Part shown: piece by piece, positions 34,388 to 43,259 of the stretch
Numbering within the stretch: position 1 is the first letter of the stretch
Layout: each line of letters opens with the position of its first letter
Assembly (NCBI RefSeq): GCF_011801145.1
Contig: NZ_CP046172.1
Span: 5,952,001-6,016,000, forward strand
Origin: Nocardia arthritidis
GTDB lineage: Bacteria; Actinomycetota; Actinomycetes; Mycobacteriales; Mycobacteriaceae
Direction of reading: 5' to 3'
Length of the DNA stretch: 64,000 nucleotides
Notes under the pieces: generated by a model
What the model saw: only the letters and a program-made list of their open reading frames with translations
Told to the model about the DNA's origin: nothing
The model's database searches: none
Made by a program: the position numbers and the translations under genes

Positions 34388-35107
34388 GTGAGCAACGAAG
34401 TGCGGGGCAAGCGGAACTACGGCAGGATCGACCGGAGTAGCCAGATACTGAAGGGCGCAACTGTTTTCGCGGCAACCATCGGCGCGGTCGCATTCGCGGC
34501 GGGCGGTGCGGGCGCGGTCGAGCGCCCGGCGCTCACCGGTGTCAGCGTTCCCGGCTGCCAGGATCCGAAGGCCGGTCAGCCCAACGGCAAACAGTGGCCC
34601 GCCGAACCGGCGCTCACCGTGGACCAAGGCGCCCAGTACACCGCGACCCTCGAAACCAGCTGCGGGACAGTGACGATCGCGCTCGACGCGGCCAAAGCGC
34701 CGCACACGGTGAACTCGTTCGCCTTCCTGTCCGGCGAGAACTACTTCGACCACACCCGCTGCCACCGGCTCACCACCCAGGGCATCTACGTGCTGCAGTG
34801 CGGCGATCCGACCGCCACCGGAACGGGCGGCCCCGGCTACCGGTTCGGGGATGAGAACCTGCCGGGCGCCAGCTACGCGGCGGGCACCGTCGCCATGGCC
34901 AACTCCGGGCCCGACACCAACGGCAGTCAGTTCTTCCTGGTGTACAAGGACACCCAATTGCCGCCCAACTACACGCCTTTCGGCAAGGTCACCGCCGGGC
35001 TCGATGTCCTGCAGAACATCGCGAACGCCGGCGTCCAGGGCGGCGGCGCCGACGGTGCGCCCGCGGTGGATGTCTCGCTGGATTCGGTTGCCACGGTTCG
35101 CAATTAG
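34388..35107 (+). CDS. Exported cyclophilin-type peptidyl-prolyl isomerase
   Basis: 239 residues. Short basic N-terminus, one hydrophobic segment (ATVFAATIGAVAFAAGG, ~27-43) acting as signal or anchor, then a cyclophilin domain: CHRLTTQGIYVLQCGDP, GTVAMANSGPDTNGSQFFLV and YTPFGKVTAGLDVL. The catalytic Arg is in the CHR motif; the usual FHR has Cys, a common change in actinobacterial exported cyclophilins. GTG at 34388 has AAGGAG ten nt upstream. Catalyses proline isomerisation in extracytoplasmic folding. Confidence 0.9.
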   Translation: MSNEVRGKRNYGRIDRSSQILKGATVFAATIGAVAFAAGGAGAVERPALTGVSVPGCQDPKAGQPNGKQWPAEPALTVDQGAQYTATLETSCGTVTIALDAAKAPHTVNSFAFLSGENYFDHTRCHRLTTQGIYVLQCGDPTATGTGGPGYRFGDENLPGASYAAGTVAMANSGPDTNGSQFFLVYKDTQLPPNYTPFGKVTAGLDVLQNIANAGVQGGGADGAPAVDVSLDSVATVRN

Positions 35108-35146
35108 CGAATGCCGCGCCGGGCGGCGGCTATCGCGGCCCGGCGC

Positions 35147-37090
35147 TCATCTGCCCGGTTTCAGCGGGAAGGTGTCGGATCCGTTGTCCCCGGCCGGAAT
35201 AACCGGGATCACCACCGACGACGGATGCTGCGAATCGCGGTACACCGTCTGCGTCGCGGGCTGGGTGCGTGCACTGTCACCGAAACGCTCCCCCGTATTG
35301 GGATTCGGCGCGTACTGCGGATAATCACTACTCGACACCGCCACCCTGATCCGGTCACCGGCCTTGAACTGGTAACTCGTAGGCCAGATCTTGATCGTGA
35401 ACTGATACGGCTTACCCGGCTCGATCGGCGACGGATCGCTCAGCGAATCACGGAACGCCGCCCGCAGGATCCCGTTATTCAGATTCACCGCCGACCCGTC
35501 CTGTGTCACAACCTCCAGCCGCGCAACGAAATCTGTATCCGGCGCCGTCGACGACGCCCACAACTTCACCGTCACCGGACCCGTCACCTCGGTATCGGCG
35601 GTGAGCGGGTCGGTGGTGTAGGTCAATACATCGGTGCGCTGTTCGACCGAGGTCTGATCGTACGGACCCTGTACGCCAATTCCGATGCCGCAGCAGGAAT
35701 GCCCGCCGACGCTCGGCGCCGGATCGGCCGGATCGTAACGGTAGCGGTCCGAGCCGTCACCGGTCGGCGGCTGCGGCATCAACTTGCCGACCCGGCCCGC
35801 GGACGAGATCGTCCCGGTGTCGGTGAAGAAGTATTCGGTCCATTTCGTTTGCGGCAGTGGCCAACTCGGCGCGGACTTCCACCTGTTCGCACCCATCACG
35901 TAATAGTCGACACGCGGCTTACCCGCGACACCGTTGTCCACACCCTTCAAGAAATGGTCGTACCAGGCCAACATCAGCTCGTTCATCGGGCTGTCGGCCA
36001 CCGGGCCGAGATTCTCCAGGCGCGGCGCGATCACCGAATCCTTTCTGCCCCAACCGACATGGTCCCACGGACCGATCACCAGCCGCTGATTGTCCTTCGC
36101 CTCCTGACTGCCGCCGCGTTCGACCATCCCGGTGAAGTTCTCCACGCCGCCCGCCAGGAATACGTCGTACCAGCCCGCCATATCGAGCACCGGCACCTTG
36201 ACGTTCTGATATCGGTCCCGAATGCTCCACTGCTTCCAGTAATCATTGCGAGTCGAGTTGCGAATCCAGTCGTAGAACCACGGCGCGACAGCCGGATTGG
36301 TCGGCTGGAACGGCGGAAAGTCTTTGTACGGGCGGAAATTCATCCACGACGTGACATCGGTGAGCGCCGCCTTCAGCTGATCCTCGGCCGCCTTGTCGCC
36401 GCGGCGCTGGGCCGCCTCGATACCGATGGTGAGCATCGCCCACGGTTCGACGAAGGCCAGCCGGAACGCGCCGCCCTCATAGTTCCAGCCGTCGTAGTAG
36501 TCGGAGGACGTATTGGCGGGCACGATCGCGGCCAGATGCGGCGGCGTCTCGGTGGCGGCGAGCCACTGCGTGGCACCGACATACGACGAGCCGTACATGC
36601 CGACCTTGCCGTTGCTGCCCGGCAACTGCGCGGCCCACTCGACGCTGTCGTAGCCGTCGCGCTGATCGTTGGTGAACTCGCTGAAGACGCCATCGGATTT
36701 GCCGAGGCCGCGAGTGTCTTGGATAACCACCAGATAGCAGTGCGAGGCGAACCAGTCCGGTGCACGGTACCGCGACGGCTGGATCTGCGCCGACGACTTG
36801 AGGTACTGGGTACGCATCAGGATCACCGGCACCGGCTGATCGGTTTTCGGCCGGTAGACATCGGCCCGCAGCACGGTGCCGTCACGCATGGTGGCGGGCA
36901 CATCCGGCTGCTTTTCGACCGCACAGTCACCGCGATCGGTATCCGGCGGCCACGCCGCGGGCTGCGCCGTCATCGACGAGCTCGAACCCGTATTCTTCGA
37001 CTCCCCCGAACTGTCGCAGCCGATGACCAGAATGCCGACGCAAGCCAGCGCCGTGAACAGCCGGACTCTGCGAATGGTGAACCGAGACAA
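35147..37090 (-). CDS. CocE/NonD-type hydrolase lipoprotein, copy 1 (S15 family)
   Basis: 647 residues. Lipobox LVIGC follows a basic N-terminus, so it is anchored outside the membrane. The S15/CocE catalytic fold has the nucleophile Ser in MYGSSYVGATQW (~163), Asp in the following LDMAGWYDVFLAGG and His in GPWDHVGWGRK; a jelly-roll CocE C-terminal domain ends the protein (PVTVKLWASSTAPDTDFV). TTG at 37090 is preferred because GGGAGGTG lies at the right distance and the paralogue has the same start. Probably an acyl-ester, amide or X-Pro peptide hydrolase of unknown substrate. Tandem with the highly similar copy 2. Confidence 0.88.
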   Translation of the reverse strand: MSRFTIRRVRLFTALACVGILVIGCDSSGESKNTGSSSSMTAQPAAWPPDTDRGDCAVEKQPDVPATMRDGTVLRADVYRPKTDQPVPVILMRTQYLKSSAQIQPSRYRAPDWFASHCYLVVIQDTRGLGKSDGVFSEFTNDQRDGYDSVEWAAQLPGSNGKVGMYGSSYVGATQWLAATETPPHLAAIVPANTSSDYYDGWNYEGGAFRLAFVEPWAMLTIGIEAAQRRGDKAAEDQLKAALTDVTSWMNFRPYKDFPPFQPTNPAVAPWFYDWIRNSTRNDYWKQWSIRDRYQNVKVPVLDMAGWYDVFLAGGVENFTGMVERGGSQEAKDNQRLVIGPWDHVGWGRKDSVIAPRLENLGPVADSPMNELMLAWYDHFLKGVDNGVAGKPRVDYYVMGANRWKSAPSWPLPQTKWTEYFFTDTGTISSAGRVGKLMPQPPTGDGSDRYRYDPADPAPSVGGHSCCGIGIGVQGPYDQTSVEQRTDVLTYTTDPLTADTEVTGPVTVKLWASSTAPDTDFVARLEVVTQDGSAVNLNNGILRAAFRDSLSDPSPIEPGKPYQFTIKIWPTSYQFKAGDRIRVAVSSSDYPQYAPNPNTGERFGDSARTQPATQTVYRDSQHPSSVVIPVIPAGDNGSDTFPLKPGR

Positions 37091-37145
37091 GGCCTTACAC
37101 CTCCCACCGGAGGCGATACCCCTACGATGCACCCCCGCCGGAATC

Positions 37146-37151
37146 ATGGTA
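37146..37151 (-). promoter_or_regulatory. Extended -10 promoter element, hydrolase copy 1
   Basis: Minus-strand TGA-TACCAT gives the TGn extended -10 form, about 55 nt upstream of the TTG start. The same element in the same place precedes copy 2 (39234-39239, TGA-TACGAT), followed in both by ATTCCGGCGG. Confidence 0.5.
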
Positions 37152-37195
37152 TCAATGCCGCGATCGTCGCAGGGCGGGTCCGTCGAGTCGGCGGT

Positions 37196-37215
37196 GACCC
37201 CAATTATGTTGGGTC
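37196..37215. promoter_or_regulatory. Palindrome upstream of hydrolase copy 1
   Basis: GACCCCAA-TTATG-TTGGGTC, arms complementary except for one extra C, 106 nt upstream of the start. It recurs as GACCCCAA-TACTG-TTGGCTC at 39272-39291 before copy 2. Conservation of arms but not of centre suggests a regulator site retained after duplication. Confidence 0.5.
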
Positions 37216-37234
37216 CGTGTGGTATTGACTTCGC

Positions 37235-39175
37235 TTACTTGCCGGGCTTCAGCGGGAAGGTGTCGGATCCGTTGTCCCCGGCCGGAATTACCGGAATAAC
37301 CACCGAGGAAGGGTGCTGCGCATCGCGGTACACCGTCTGCGTGGCGGGCTGGGTGCGTGCGCTGTCACCGAAACGTTCGCCGGTATTGGGATTCGGCGCG
37401 TACTGCGGATAATCGCTGCTCGACACCGCCACTCGAATCCGGTCGCCGGTCTTGAATTGGTAACTGGTAGGCCAGATCTTGATCGTGAACTGATACGGCT
37501 TACCCGGTTCGATCGGCGTCGGATCGCTCAGCGAATCACGGAACGCCGCGCGCAGGATGCCGTTGTTCAGATTCACCGCCGCGCCATCGGGTGTCACAGC
37601 CTCCAGCCGCGCAACGAAATCCGTATCCGGCGCAGTGGACGACGCCCAGAGCTTAACCGTGACCGGACCCGTCACCTCGGTGTCGGCGGTGAGCGGGTCG
37701 GTGGTGTAGGTCAACACATCCGAACGCTGTTCGGCCGCGGCTTGATCGAACGGACCCTGCGGACCCTCGCCGACCCCGCAGCAGGAATGCCCGCCGACGC
37801 TCGGCACCGGTGTCGCCGGGTCGTAGAGGTAGCGGTCGGAGCCGGTGCCGGTCGGGGCCTGGGTGACGAGTTTGCCGACCCGGCCCGCGGGTCCGTTGAC
37901 GCCGCTGTCCTGGAAGAAGTATTCGGTCCATTTCGTTTGCGGCAGTGGCCAACTCGGCGCGGACTTCCACTTGTTCGCGCCCATCACGTAATAATCGACA
38001 CGCGGCTTACCCGCGACACCGTTGTCCACACCCTTCAAGAAATGGTCGTACCAGGCCAACATCAGCTCATTGATCGGGCTGTCGGCTACCGGGCCGAGGT
38101 TCTCCAGCCGTGGCGCGATGGTGGAACTCTTTCTGCCCCAACCCAAATGGTCCCAGGGCCCGATGACGAGCCGCTGATTCTGTTTGGCCTCCTGGCTGCC
38201 GCCGCGATCGGCCATTCCGGTGAAGTTCTCCACGCCGCCGGCCAGGAACGCGTCGTACCAGCCCTCCATATCCAGTACAGGGACTTTGACGTTCTGATAG
38301 CGGTCGCGAATGCTCCACTGTTTCCAGTAGTCGTCGCGAGTCGAGTTGCGGATCCAGTCGTAGAACCACGGCGCGACAGCGGGATTCGACGGCTGCAAGG
38401 GCGGAAAGTCTTTGTAAGGGCGGAAATTCATCCAGGAGGTGGCATCGGCGATGCCCGCGGTGATCCGGTCGGCGGCCGCCTGGTCCTTGCGCTGCTGCGC
38501 GGCCTCCAGCCCGATGGTGCCCATGGCCCACGGTTCGATGAAGGCGAGGCGGTACGCGCCGCCCTCGTAGGTCCAGCCGTCGTAGTAGTCCGAGGCGGTA
38601 TTGGCGGGCACGATGGTGGTCAGATGCGGCGGGGTCTCGGTGGCGGCGAGCCACTGCGTGGCACCGACATACGACGAGCCGTACATGCCGACCTTGCCGT
38701 TGGCGCCGGGCAACTGCGCGGCCCACTCGACCGTGTCGTAGCCGTCGTGCTGATCGTTGCCGAATTCGCTGAAGACGCCATCGGATTTGCCGAGGCCGCG
38801 CACGTCCTGGATGACGACGAGGTAGCAGTGCGAGGCGAACCAGTCCGGGGTGCGGTACCGCGACGGCTGCACCTGGGCGGCGGATTTGCCGTATTGGGTG
38901 CGCATCAGGATCACCGGCACCGGCTGATCGGTTTTCGGCCGGTAGACATCGGCCCGCAGCACAACGCCGTCACGCATGGTGGCGGGCACATCCTGCTGCT
39001 TTTCGACCGCACAGCTGCCGCGATCGGAATCCGGCGGCCACGCCGTGGCCTGCGTCGTCGTGGGTGAGCTCGTTCCGGTGTTCTTCGAATCCCCGGAGGA
39101 ACAGCCGATGACCAGCAGGCCGACGCATCCGAGCGCGGTGAGCAATCGGAGCGTGCCGATAGTGGATCGAGACAA
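37235..39175 (-). CDS. CocE/NonD-type hydrolase lipoprotein, copy 2 (S15 family)
   Basis: 646 residues, very similar to copy 1 over its whole length, including lipobox LVIGC, MYGSSYVGATQW, LDMEGWYDAFLAGG and GPWDHLGWGRK. TTG at 39175 with GGAGGTG upstream. It stands directly before copy 1 in transcription order, each with its own promoter-like element and palindrome, so the two are a tandem duplication with regulatory region included. Differences cluster in the linker, in the helical insert after residue 230 and around ~430-460, which may shift substrate choice. Confidence 0.88.
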   Translation of the reverse strand: MSRSTIGTLRLLTALGCVGLLVIGCSSGDSKNTGTSSPTTTQATAWPPDSDRGSCAVEKQQDVPATMRDGVVLRADVYRPKTDQPVPVILMRTQYGKSAAQVQPSRYRTPDWFASHCYLVVIQDVRGLGKSDGVFSEFGNDQHDGYDTVEWAAQLPGANGKVGMYGSSYVGATQWLAATETPPHLTTIVPANTASDYYDGWTYEGGAYRLAFIEPWAMGTIGLEAAQQRKDQAAADRITAGIADATSWMNFRPYKDFPPLQPSNPAVAPWFYDWIRNSTRDDYWKQWSIRDRYQNVKVPVLDMEGWYDAFLAGGVENFTGMADRGGSQEAKQNQRLVIGPWDHLGWGRKSSTIAPRLENLGPVADSPINELMLAWYDHFLKGVDNGVAGKPRVDYYVMGANKWKSAPSWPLPQTKWTEYFFQDSGVNGPAGRVGKLVTQAPTGTGSDRYLYDPATPVPSVGGHSCCGVGEGPQGPFDQAAAEQRSDVLTYTTDPLTADTEVTGPVTVKLWASSTAPDTDFVARLEAVTPDGAAVNLNNGILRAAFRDSLSDPTPIEPGKPYQFTIKIWPTSYQFKTGDRIRVAVSSSDYPQYAPNPNTGERFGDSARTQPATQTVYRDAQHPSSVVIPVIPAGDNGSDTFPLKPGK

Positions 39176-39233
39176 GGCGATACACCTCCATCGGAGGCGA
39201 TACCGGACCCTGCAAAGCGCCTCCGCCGGAATG

Positions 39234-39239
39234 ATCGTA
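39234..39239 (-). promoter_or_regulatory. Extended -10 promoter element, hydrolase copy 2
   Basis: TGA-TACGAT on the minus strand, equivalent to the element of copy 1, about 58 nt upstream of the TTG start. Confidence 0.5.
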
Positions 39240-39271
39240 TCAGTTCGTGATCATGGCGCGATGCTCTCGAC

Positions 39272-39291
39272 GACCCCAATACTGTTGGCTC
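39272..39291. promoter_or_regulatory. Palindrome upstream of hydrolase copy 2
   Basis: GACCCCAA-TACTG-TTGGCTC, the counterpart of 37196-37215, at 97 nt upstream of the start. One mismatch in the right arm relative to copy 1. Confidence 0.45.
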
Positions 39292-39724
39292 CGTGCGGCG
39301 TTGACCAGGTCCGAATTCGCCGACCCGGCCGCCGCGGGTGTCAGGGAGGAAGGCGGCGGCCGAGTCGGCACCCCCGTGATCCCGCCGCCGACGGGGCAGA
39401 CGCCGGGCGAAACCACGAACGGCTCAGCTAACTATTAGCTATCTTCGCCGATGTCCCTAGAGAACCATATGCCGTCCCACATCACAATGAGATACAGATC
39501 ACATTCATGACTCCGCATCCATTCGCGGGCAAGTCGGTACCACACGAATTCGGTTTCCCGGCAACGTGATTCGGGCTCTAGACGGCGAAGTATCTGCGTA
39601 TCCGCACAGGAATTCCCGACAGGGTCTGTCGACGAAGCCGTTCACAGACCCCCGCACAGCCGGAGCGATTTGCGAAAGGTACGCCATCGACGAAGTCACC
39701 CACAGGCCCGGCATGCGGATATGC

Positions 39725-40948
39725 CTAACCGTCGAAGCGGTGTTCGGTACCGCGCCGCCAGCCCGGATCACCCGCGCGCACGAAGCCCGCCCAGCGGGTG
39801 CGCACCTCGTCCACCAGTTCGCCCGGTCGCTGCCCGCACAGCATCGGCGCCGCCGCCCACGCCGCCGCGTCACCGAGTACGAAGGGCAACTCGATGCCGT
39901 GGCACGCGCCGAACGGGCTGTCCGGCGGGCACCAGTCGAATCGATATCGCCACGGCGCCGCTCCCCCGGCGGCCAGCGAATCCGACAGCCTCGGCAGCGA
40001 ATCGGTGAAGAACCGGGCGGTGGCGGCCGCGATCGCCGCTGGCTCGCCAGCGAAGAATCCGGCCCCTTCGTCCCGGTTCGTGCCCGCCAGCACGTCGACG
40101 TCGGTGCGCGGCACGGTCAACAGGTCCGCGGGCACCAGATCGCCGTCGGCGACCAACTGGAACGGCGGGGTCGCCCCGGACCGCCGAGCCGCGACCGCGT
40201 CCTGCGCCGCCAGCAGCGCAGCGACCGGAACCTGCCGCAACCGCTGCTCGTCCGCTATTCCCAACTCCGCCAGCAACATTCGCCCGACAGTCAGCGCGTC
40301 GTCCGGATCGGCCGGCGGCATTCCCAGCGGGGTGCTCTGTAGGATCGCCCGCCGGAACAGCCCCGAACCGCTCCGCCCGGCCAGCATCGCGACGATCGAC
40401 AGCGCGCCGCCGGACTGGCCCGAGACGGTGACCAGCGCCGGATCGCCGCCGAACGCGGCGATATTGTCGCGCACCCAGCGCAGCGCCGCGAGCTGGTCGA
40501 GCAGTCCCAGATTGCCCGCGCTCACCCCGGGCAGCGCCAGATAGCCGAGCGCGCCGAGCCGGTAGTTCACCGTCACCACAACGGTATCGGTGGCGGCCGC
40601 GAATTCCGTGCCGTCGTACCAACCGAGTCGCCCTGCGCCGCTGGAGAATCCGCCACCGTGCAGGAACACCAGCACCGGATGTCGTTCGCCCGCAGGTGCC
40701 CACACGTTCAACGACAGGCAGTGCTCGTCCTGCGGCACCTCGAACGGCCCGAACACGCGCGCCAGCCGGGACGCCGATTGCGGTGCCGCAGGGCCGAATT
40801 CGCTGGCGTCCCGGACGCCGGGCCATGGCGGAGGCGGCTCCGGTGAGGCGAACCTCTCCGCGTGCGCGAAGGGTATGCCGCGGAATACCCGCACCGGCCC
40901 CACGGCGGCTCCGCGCACCCGGCCCGCGGTCGTCTCGGCGGTCAGCAC
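39725..40948 (-). CDS. Carboxylesterase type B
   Basis: 407 residues, alpha/beta hydrolase. Oxyanion loop HGGGFSSG (~95), nucleophile Ser in TVSGQSGGALS (~170; GQSGG replaces the usual GESAG), acidic residue in GTNRDEGAGFF and catalytic His in FGACHGIELPFV. The chain is shorter than classical type B esterases (about 500) but has all triad members. GTG at 40948 overlaps the end of the glyoxalase-like gene by 7 nt, so both are co-translated. Hydrolyses an ester or carbamate of unknown identity. Confidence 0.9.
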   Translation of the reverse strand: MLTAETTAGRVRGAAVGPVRVFRGIPFAHAERFASPEPPPPWPGVRDASEFGPAAPQSASRLARVFGPFEVPQDEHCLSLNVWAPAGERHPVLVFLHGGGFSSGAGRLGWYDGTEFAAATDTVVVTVNYRLGALGYLALPGVSAGNLGLLDQLAALRWVRDNIAAFGGDPALVTVSGQSGGALSIVAMLAGRSGSGLFRRAILQSTPLGMPPADPDDALTVGRMLLAELGIADEQRLRQVPVAALLAAQDAVAARRSGATPPFQLVADGDLVPADLLTVPRTDVDVLAGTNRDEGAGFFAGEPAAIAAATARFFTDSLPRLSDSLAAGGAAPWRYRFDWCPPDSPFGACHGIELPFVLGDAAAWAAAPMLCGQRPGELVDEVRTRWAGFVRAGDPGWRRGTEHRFDG

Positions 40949-41877
40949 GACACGAACCGCAGGCAGGCGCCGTACGCGTCGCGGGCCGAGACGGAGAACC
41001 CGTCCGGTAACGAACGAGTCTGTGTCCCAGCGCTTTCCACCAATCGCCTGGCCCGGTCCGGCGCATCGACCCGGATGGTCATCGCGGCGAAATACGACGC
41101 CCGCGGCGCGGGTTCGCCCGGCAGCGCCTCTCCGGCCGCCGACGCTCGGACGAACTCCATCCGGATCTCCTTGTGCGCCAACACCGTAACCGGCCCTTCC
41201 AGAACCGGCTCGGCCGCGATTATCCGGCGGTACCGGTCGACTACCTCGTCGAATCGGTCGTCGGCCACCACGGTCGTCACCGCGGCGATGCCCCGCGCGC
41301 CGTTCGGGTGGCCGAGATAGCGCTGCTGGTGCACATATTCGGGTGTGCGGTGCTGCGAGAGGCCGAGCAAACCCTCCGGGGTGCTGTGCGGATCAATGTG
41401 CACCGTCCTGGCCCGCATGGTCCGCACGCCTGCCTCGGTATCGACGTCGCGTGCCAGCTCGTGCACGCCGGAGGCGGGCAATCCGGCCGCGGCGAGCCGC
41501 GCACTGTCGGCGGCCGGATCGTCGGTGTCCAGGTTGAGGATCCAGAAACCGTCGGCGAGCGTCTTGGCGTGCCACGGATCCGGCGCCGCCGGGTCGACCA
41601 CGCCGAACAGCTCGATGTAGGAGTCGCCGAATACCGCGCATTCGTTGGCGGTGCAACCGAGTGTCGGTGCGGCGCCGGGACGTTCGCTCATCAGATGTCG
41701 CGACCGCGGGGTGAGCAGGAATCCGAAGGAACGGTATTTGGCGGCCAACGCGTCGAGGTCGCCCTTGACGCCGGTGTGGTGGAAGCGATTGATGTGCTCG
41801 TTGATCACCCCGACGAGCCTGCCCGGCGATGCGGGCCAACGGCTCGTACCGAACGGTGGAACGCCGTTTTCCGACAT
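40942..41877 (-). CDS. Glyoxalase/VOC-superfamily protein (Glyoxalase_3-like)
   Basis: 311 residues in two VOC-type modules. The N-terminal FHHTGVKGDLDALAAKYRSF followed by GFLLTPRSRH is characteristic of the Glyoxalase_3 domain, and YIELFGVVDP carries a metal-ligand type Glu. The second half (TTVVADDRFDEVVDRYRRII) repeats the pattern. Function within the superfamily (isomerase, dioxygenase or binding protein) cannot be decided. ATG at 41877 is only 17 bp from the start of the divergent double AsnC regulator, its likely controller. Confidence 0.82.
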   Translation of the reverse strand: MSENGVPPFGTSRWPASPGRLVGVINEHINRFHHTGVKGDLDALAAKYRSFGFLLTPRSRHLMSERPGAAPTLGCTANECAVFGDSYIELFGVVDPAAPDPWHAKTLADGFWILNLDTDDPAADSARLAAAGLPASGVHELARDVDTEAGVRTMRARTVHIDPHSTPEGLLGLSQHRTPEYVHQQRYLGHPNGARGIAAVTTVVADDRFDEVVDRYRRIIAAEPVLEGPVTVLAHKEIRMEFVRASAAGEALPGEPAPRASYFAAMTIRVDAPDRARRLVESAGTQTRSLPDGFSVSARDAYGACLRFVSC

Positions 41878-41894
41878 CGCCTTACCCTGGTCCG

Positions 41895-42851
41895 GTGGAT
41901 TCGGACAGCCTCGACGAACTGGATCGGCAACTGTTGCACGCGCTGCAGATCGACGGCCGCGCGCCGTTCAGCCGGATCGCCGAGGTGCTCGGCGTCTCCG
42001 ACCGCACCCTGGCCCGCCGCTACGGCAGGCTGCGCGGCGCGGGCGTGGTGCGGGTGACCGGTGTCGCCGACAGCGCGGGCATCGGCGCCGCCGAATGGGT
42101 GGTGCGAATCAAGGTGCGCGCCAACGCCGTTGCCGCGCTGGCGCGCGCACTCACCGCCCGGCCGGATATCGCGTGGGTCAGCGTGCTGTCCAGCGGCACC
42201 GAAATCGCCTGCCTCTTCCGGGTTCCCGGGAACGGTCCGGCGCCGCTCGCCGAACTGGCGCGGCACCAACAGGTCTCGGACATCTCCGCGCAGCGCGTGC
42301 TGCGGCACCTGATGCGCCGGCGCTGGCACGGCCGCACCTCCGCGCTCGACGCGGACCGGATCGCGGCGCTGCGGCCCGCCGATCCCGATGTGGCGCAACC
42401 GATATCGCTCACCGAGCTGGATCACCGACTGCTGGCGGCCCTGGCCGCCGACGGCCGCGCCGCGTACCCGGATCTCGCGCGGCGCACCGGCTGGTCGGAG
42501 TCGGCGGTGCGGCGGCGCCTCGCGGAGCTGCGGCGCACCGGGCTGGTGCGCTTCAGCGTCGAAATCGACCCCGGGGTACTGGGTTTCGCGGCACCCTGTG
42601 TCATCTGGTTGACGGTTGCGCCGAATCGGCTCACCGCCGTCGGCCGGTCGCTGAGCGAGGACGCCGAGGCGGCGTTCATCGCCGCGACCACCGGCGTCCA
42701 CAACCTGATCCTCATCGCGGTCTTCCACGATTCGAGCGATCTGTACACCTACCTGGCCGAACGGATCGGCGCCATCGACGGCATCGAACGGGTCGAAACC
42801 GCACTCATCGCCACCTTCGCCAAACGCGACGCCCCTACGCCGCCGTCGTGA
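41895..42851 (+). CDS. Double Lrp/AsnC regulator (two fused units)
   Basis: 318 residues made of two AsnC-type modules: HTH LLHALQIDGRAPFSRIAEVL with VSDRTLARRYGRLRGAGVV, a ligand domain, then a second HTH LLAALAADGRAAYPDLARRT with WSESAVRRRLAELRRTGLV and a second ligand domain. Such fused pseudodimers are known in actinobacteria. GTG at 41895 lies 17 bp from the divergent glyoxalase-like gene, so the regulator must bind over both promoters. Likely controls the glyoxalase-esterase pair. An upstream extension to 41829 overlaps the divergent gene and is not credible. Confidence 0.88.
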   Translation: MDSDSLDELDRQLLHALQIDGRAPFSRIAEVLGVSDRTLARRYGRLRGAGVVRVTGVADSAGIGAAEWVVRIKVRANAVAALARALTARPDIAWVSVLSSGTEIACLFRVPGNGPAPLAELARHQQVSDISAQRVLRHLMRRRWHGRTSALDADRIAALRPADPDVAQPISLTELDHRLLAALAADGRAAYPDLARRTGWSESAVRRRLAELRRTGLVRFSVEIDPGVLGFAAPCVIWLTVAPNRLTAVGRSLSEDAEAAFIAATTGVHNLILIAVFHDSSDLYTYLAERIGAIDGIERVETALIATFAKRDAPTPPS

Positions 42852-43063
42852 GTCACCGGGGCATCCGTCTGGAGTGATCGGTGTGTCAGGTCGGCGGTCG
42901 CGCCGCTACGACGACTGGATCGCCCCAGACAGGCGCGCGGTACATTTGGCAAGCGGCGTTCCGGTTCCCCACCAGGCAATGGCGAAAGGCGTTTCACCAG
43001 TGCCCACTACCTGATTGCACACGCACGCCGAATTACCTACGCGCGCAAAGCTAAAAAAACCGC

Positions 43064-43129
43064 GCCGCACCCCGTCTTCGAACCGAACATATGGTACAGA
43101 CAAGGCGCAGTTCGAAGACGGGGTGCGGC
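43064..43129 (-). terminator. Palindromic terminator, copy of a dispersed element
   Basis: GCCGCACCCCGTCTTCGAAC at 43064-43083 is exactly inverted at 43110-43129, with a 26-nt loop. On the minus strand the stem is followed after four bases by seven Ts (43059-43053), an intrinsic terminator for mpa. The same left arm occurs at 53465-53484 in a related element. Confidence 0.75.
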
Positions 43130-43142
43130 AGCACGCCAATGC

Positions 43143-43177
43143 GCAAGGACCGCACCCAATAAGAGTGCGGCCCTTGC
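43143..43177. terminator. Second hairpin downstream of mpa
   Basis: GCAAGGACCGCAC (43143-43155) pairs with GTGCGGCCCTTGC (43165-43177) with one mismatch and a 9-nt loop. It lies between the minisatellite and the larger palindrome, so mpa transcripts meet two hairpins in a row. Confidence 0.55.
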
Positions 43178-43180
43178 CTT

Positions 43181-43253
43181 CTCGACCTCTCGACCTTCCG
43201 GCCCCTCGACCTCTCGGCCCCTCGACCTTCCGGTCCCTCGACCTCTCGGCCCC
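43181..43253. repeat. 16-bp minisatellite (4 full units plus half unit)
   Basis: A half unit CTCGACCT is followed by four 16-bp units at 43189, 43205, 43221 and 43237. Units alternate between CTCGACCTTCCGG(C/T)CC and CTCGACCTCTCGGCCC, giving a 32-bp higher-order period. It begins 6 bp behind the mpa stop and could vary in copy number among strains. Confidence 0.85.
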
Positions 43254-43259
43254 AACCGA

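Larger units (their letters stand above)
39176..39724. other. 549-bp intergenic region upstream of hydrolase copy 2
   Basis: Holds the leader, promoter element (39234-39239) and palindrome (39272-39291) of copy 2. The remaining ~430 bp up to the esterase stop show no convincing gene; short frames (39247-39438 plus, 39505-39873 minus) have no recognisable domain. The part after ~39425 is lower in GC than the surroundings. Confidence 0.6.
42852..43259. other. 408-bp intergenic region with repeats and terminators
   Basis: Between the double AsnC gene and mpa. About 150 bp of plain sequence, then a T-tailed palindrome (43064-43129), a second hairpin (43143-43177) and a 16-bp minisatellite (43181-43253). 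No gene is supported; frames through the repeats are by-products of the repeat. Confidence 0.75.

Noticed and set aside
35111..39067. Long antisense open frames opposite the CocE hydrolases
   Set aside because: Low-complexity Arg/Val-rich translations, parallel in both copies because the coding strands are similar; shadows of the real genes.
39505..39873. 122-residue minus-strand open frame
   Set aside because: Arg/Cys-rich, overlaps the esterase 3' end, no domain.
43181..43253. CRISPR array
   Set aside because: Units are contiguous with no spacers, and no cas genes are near.
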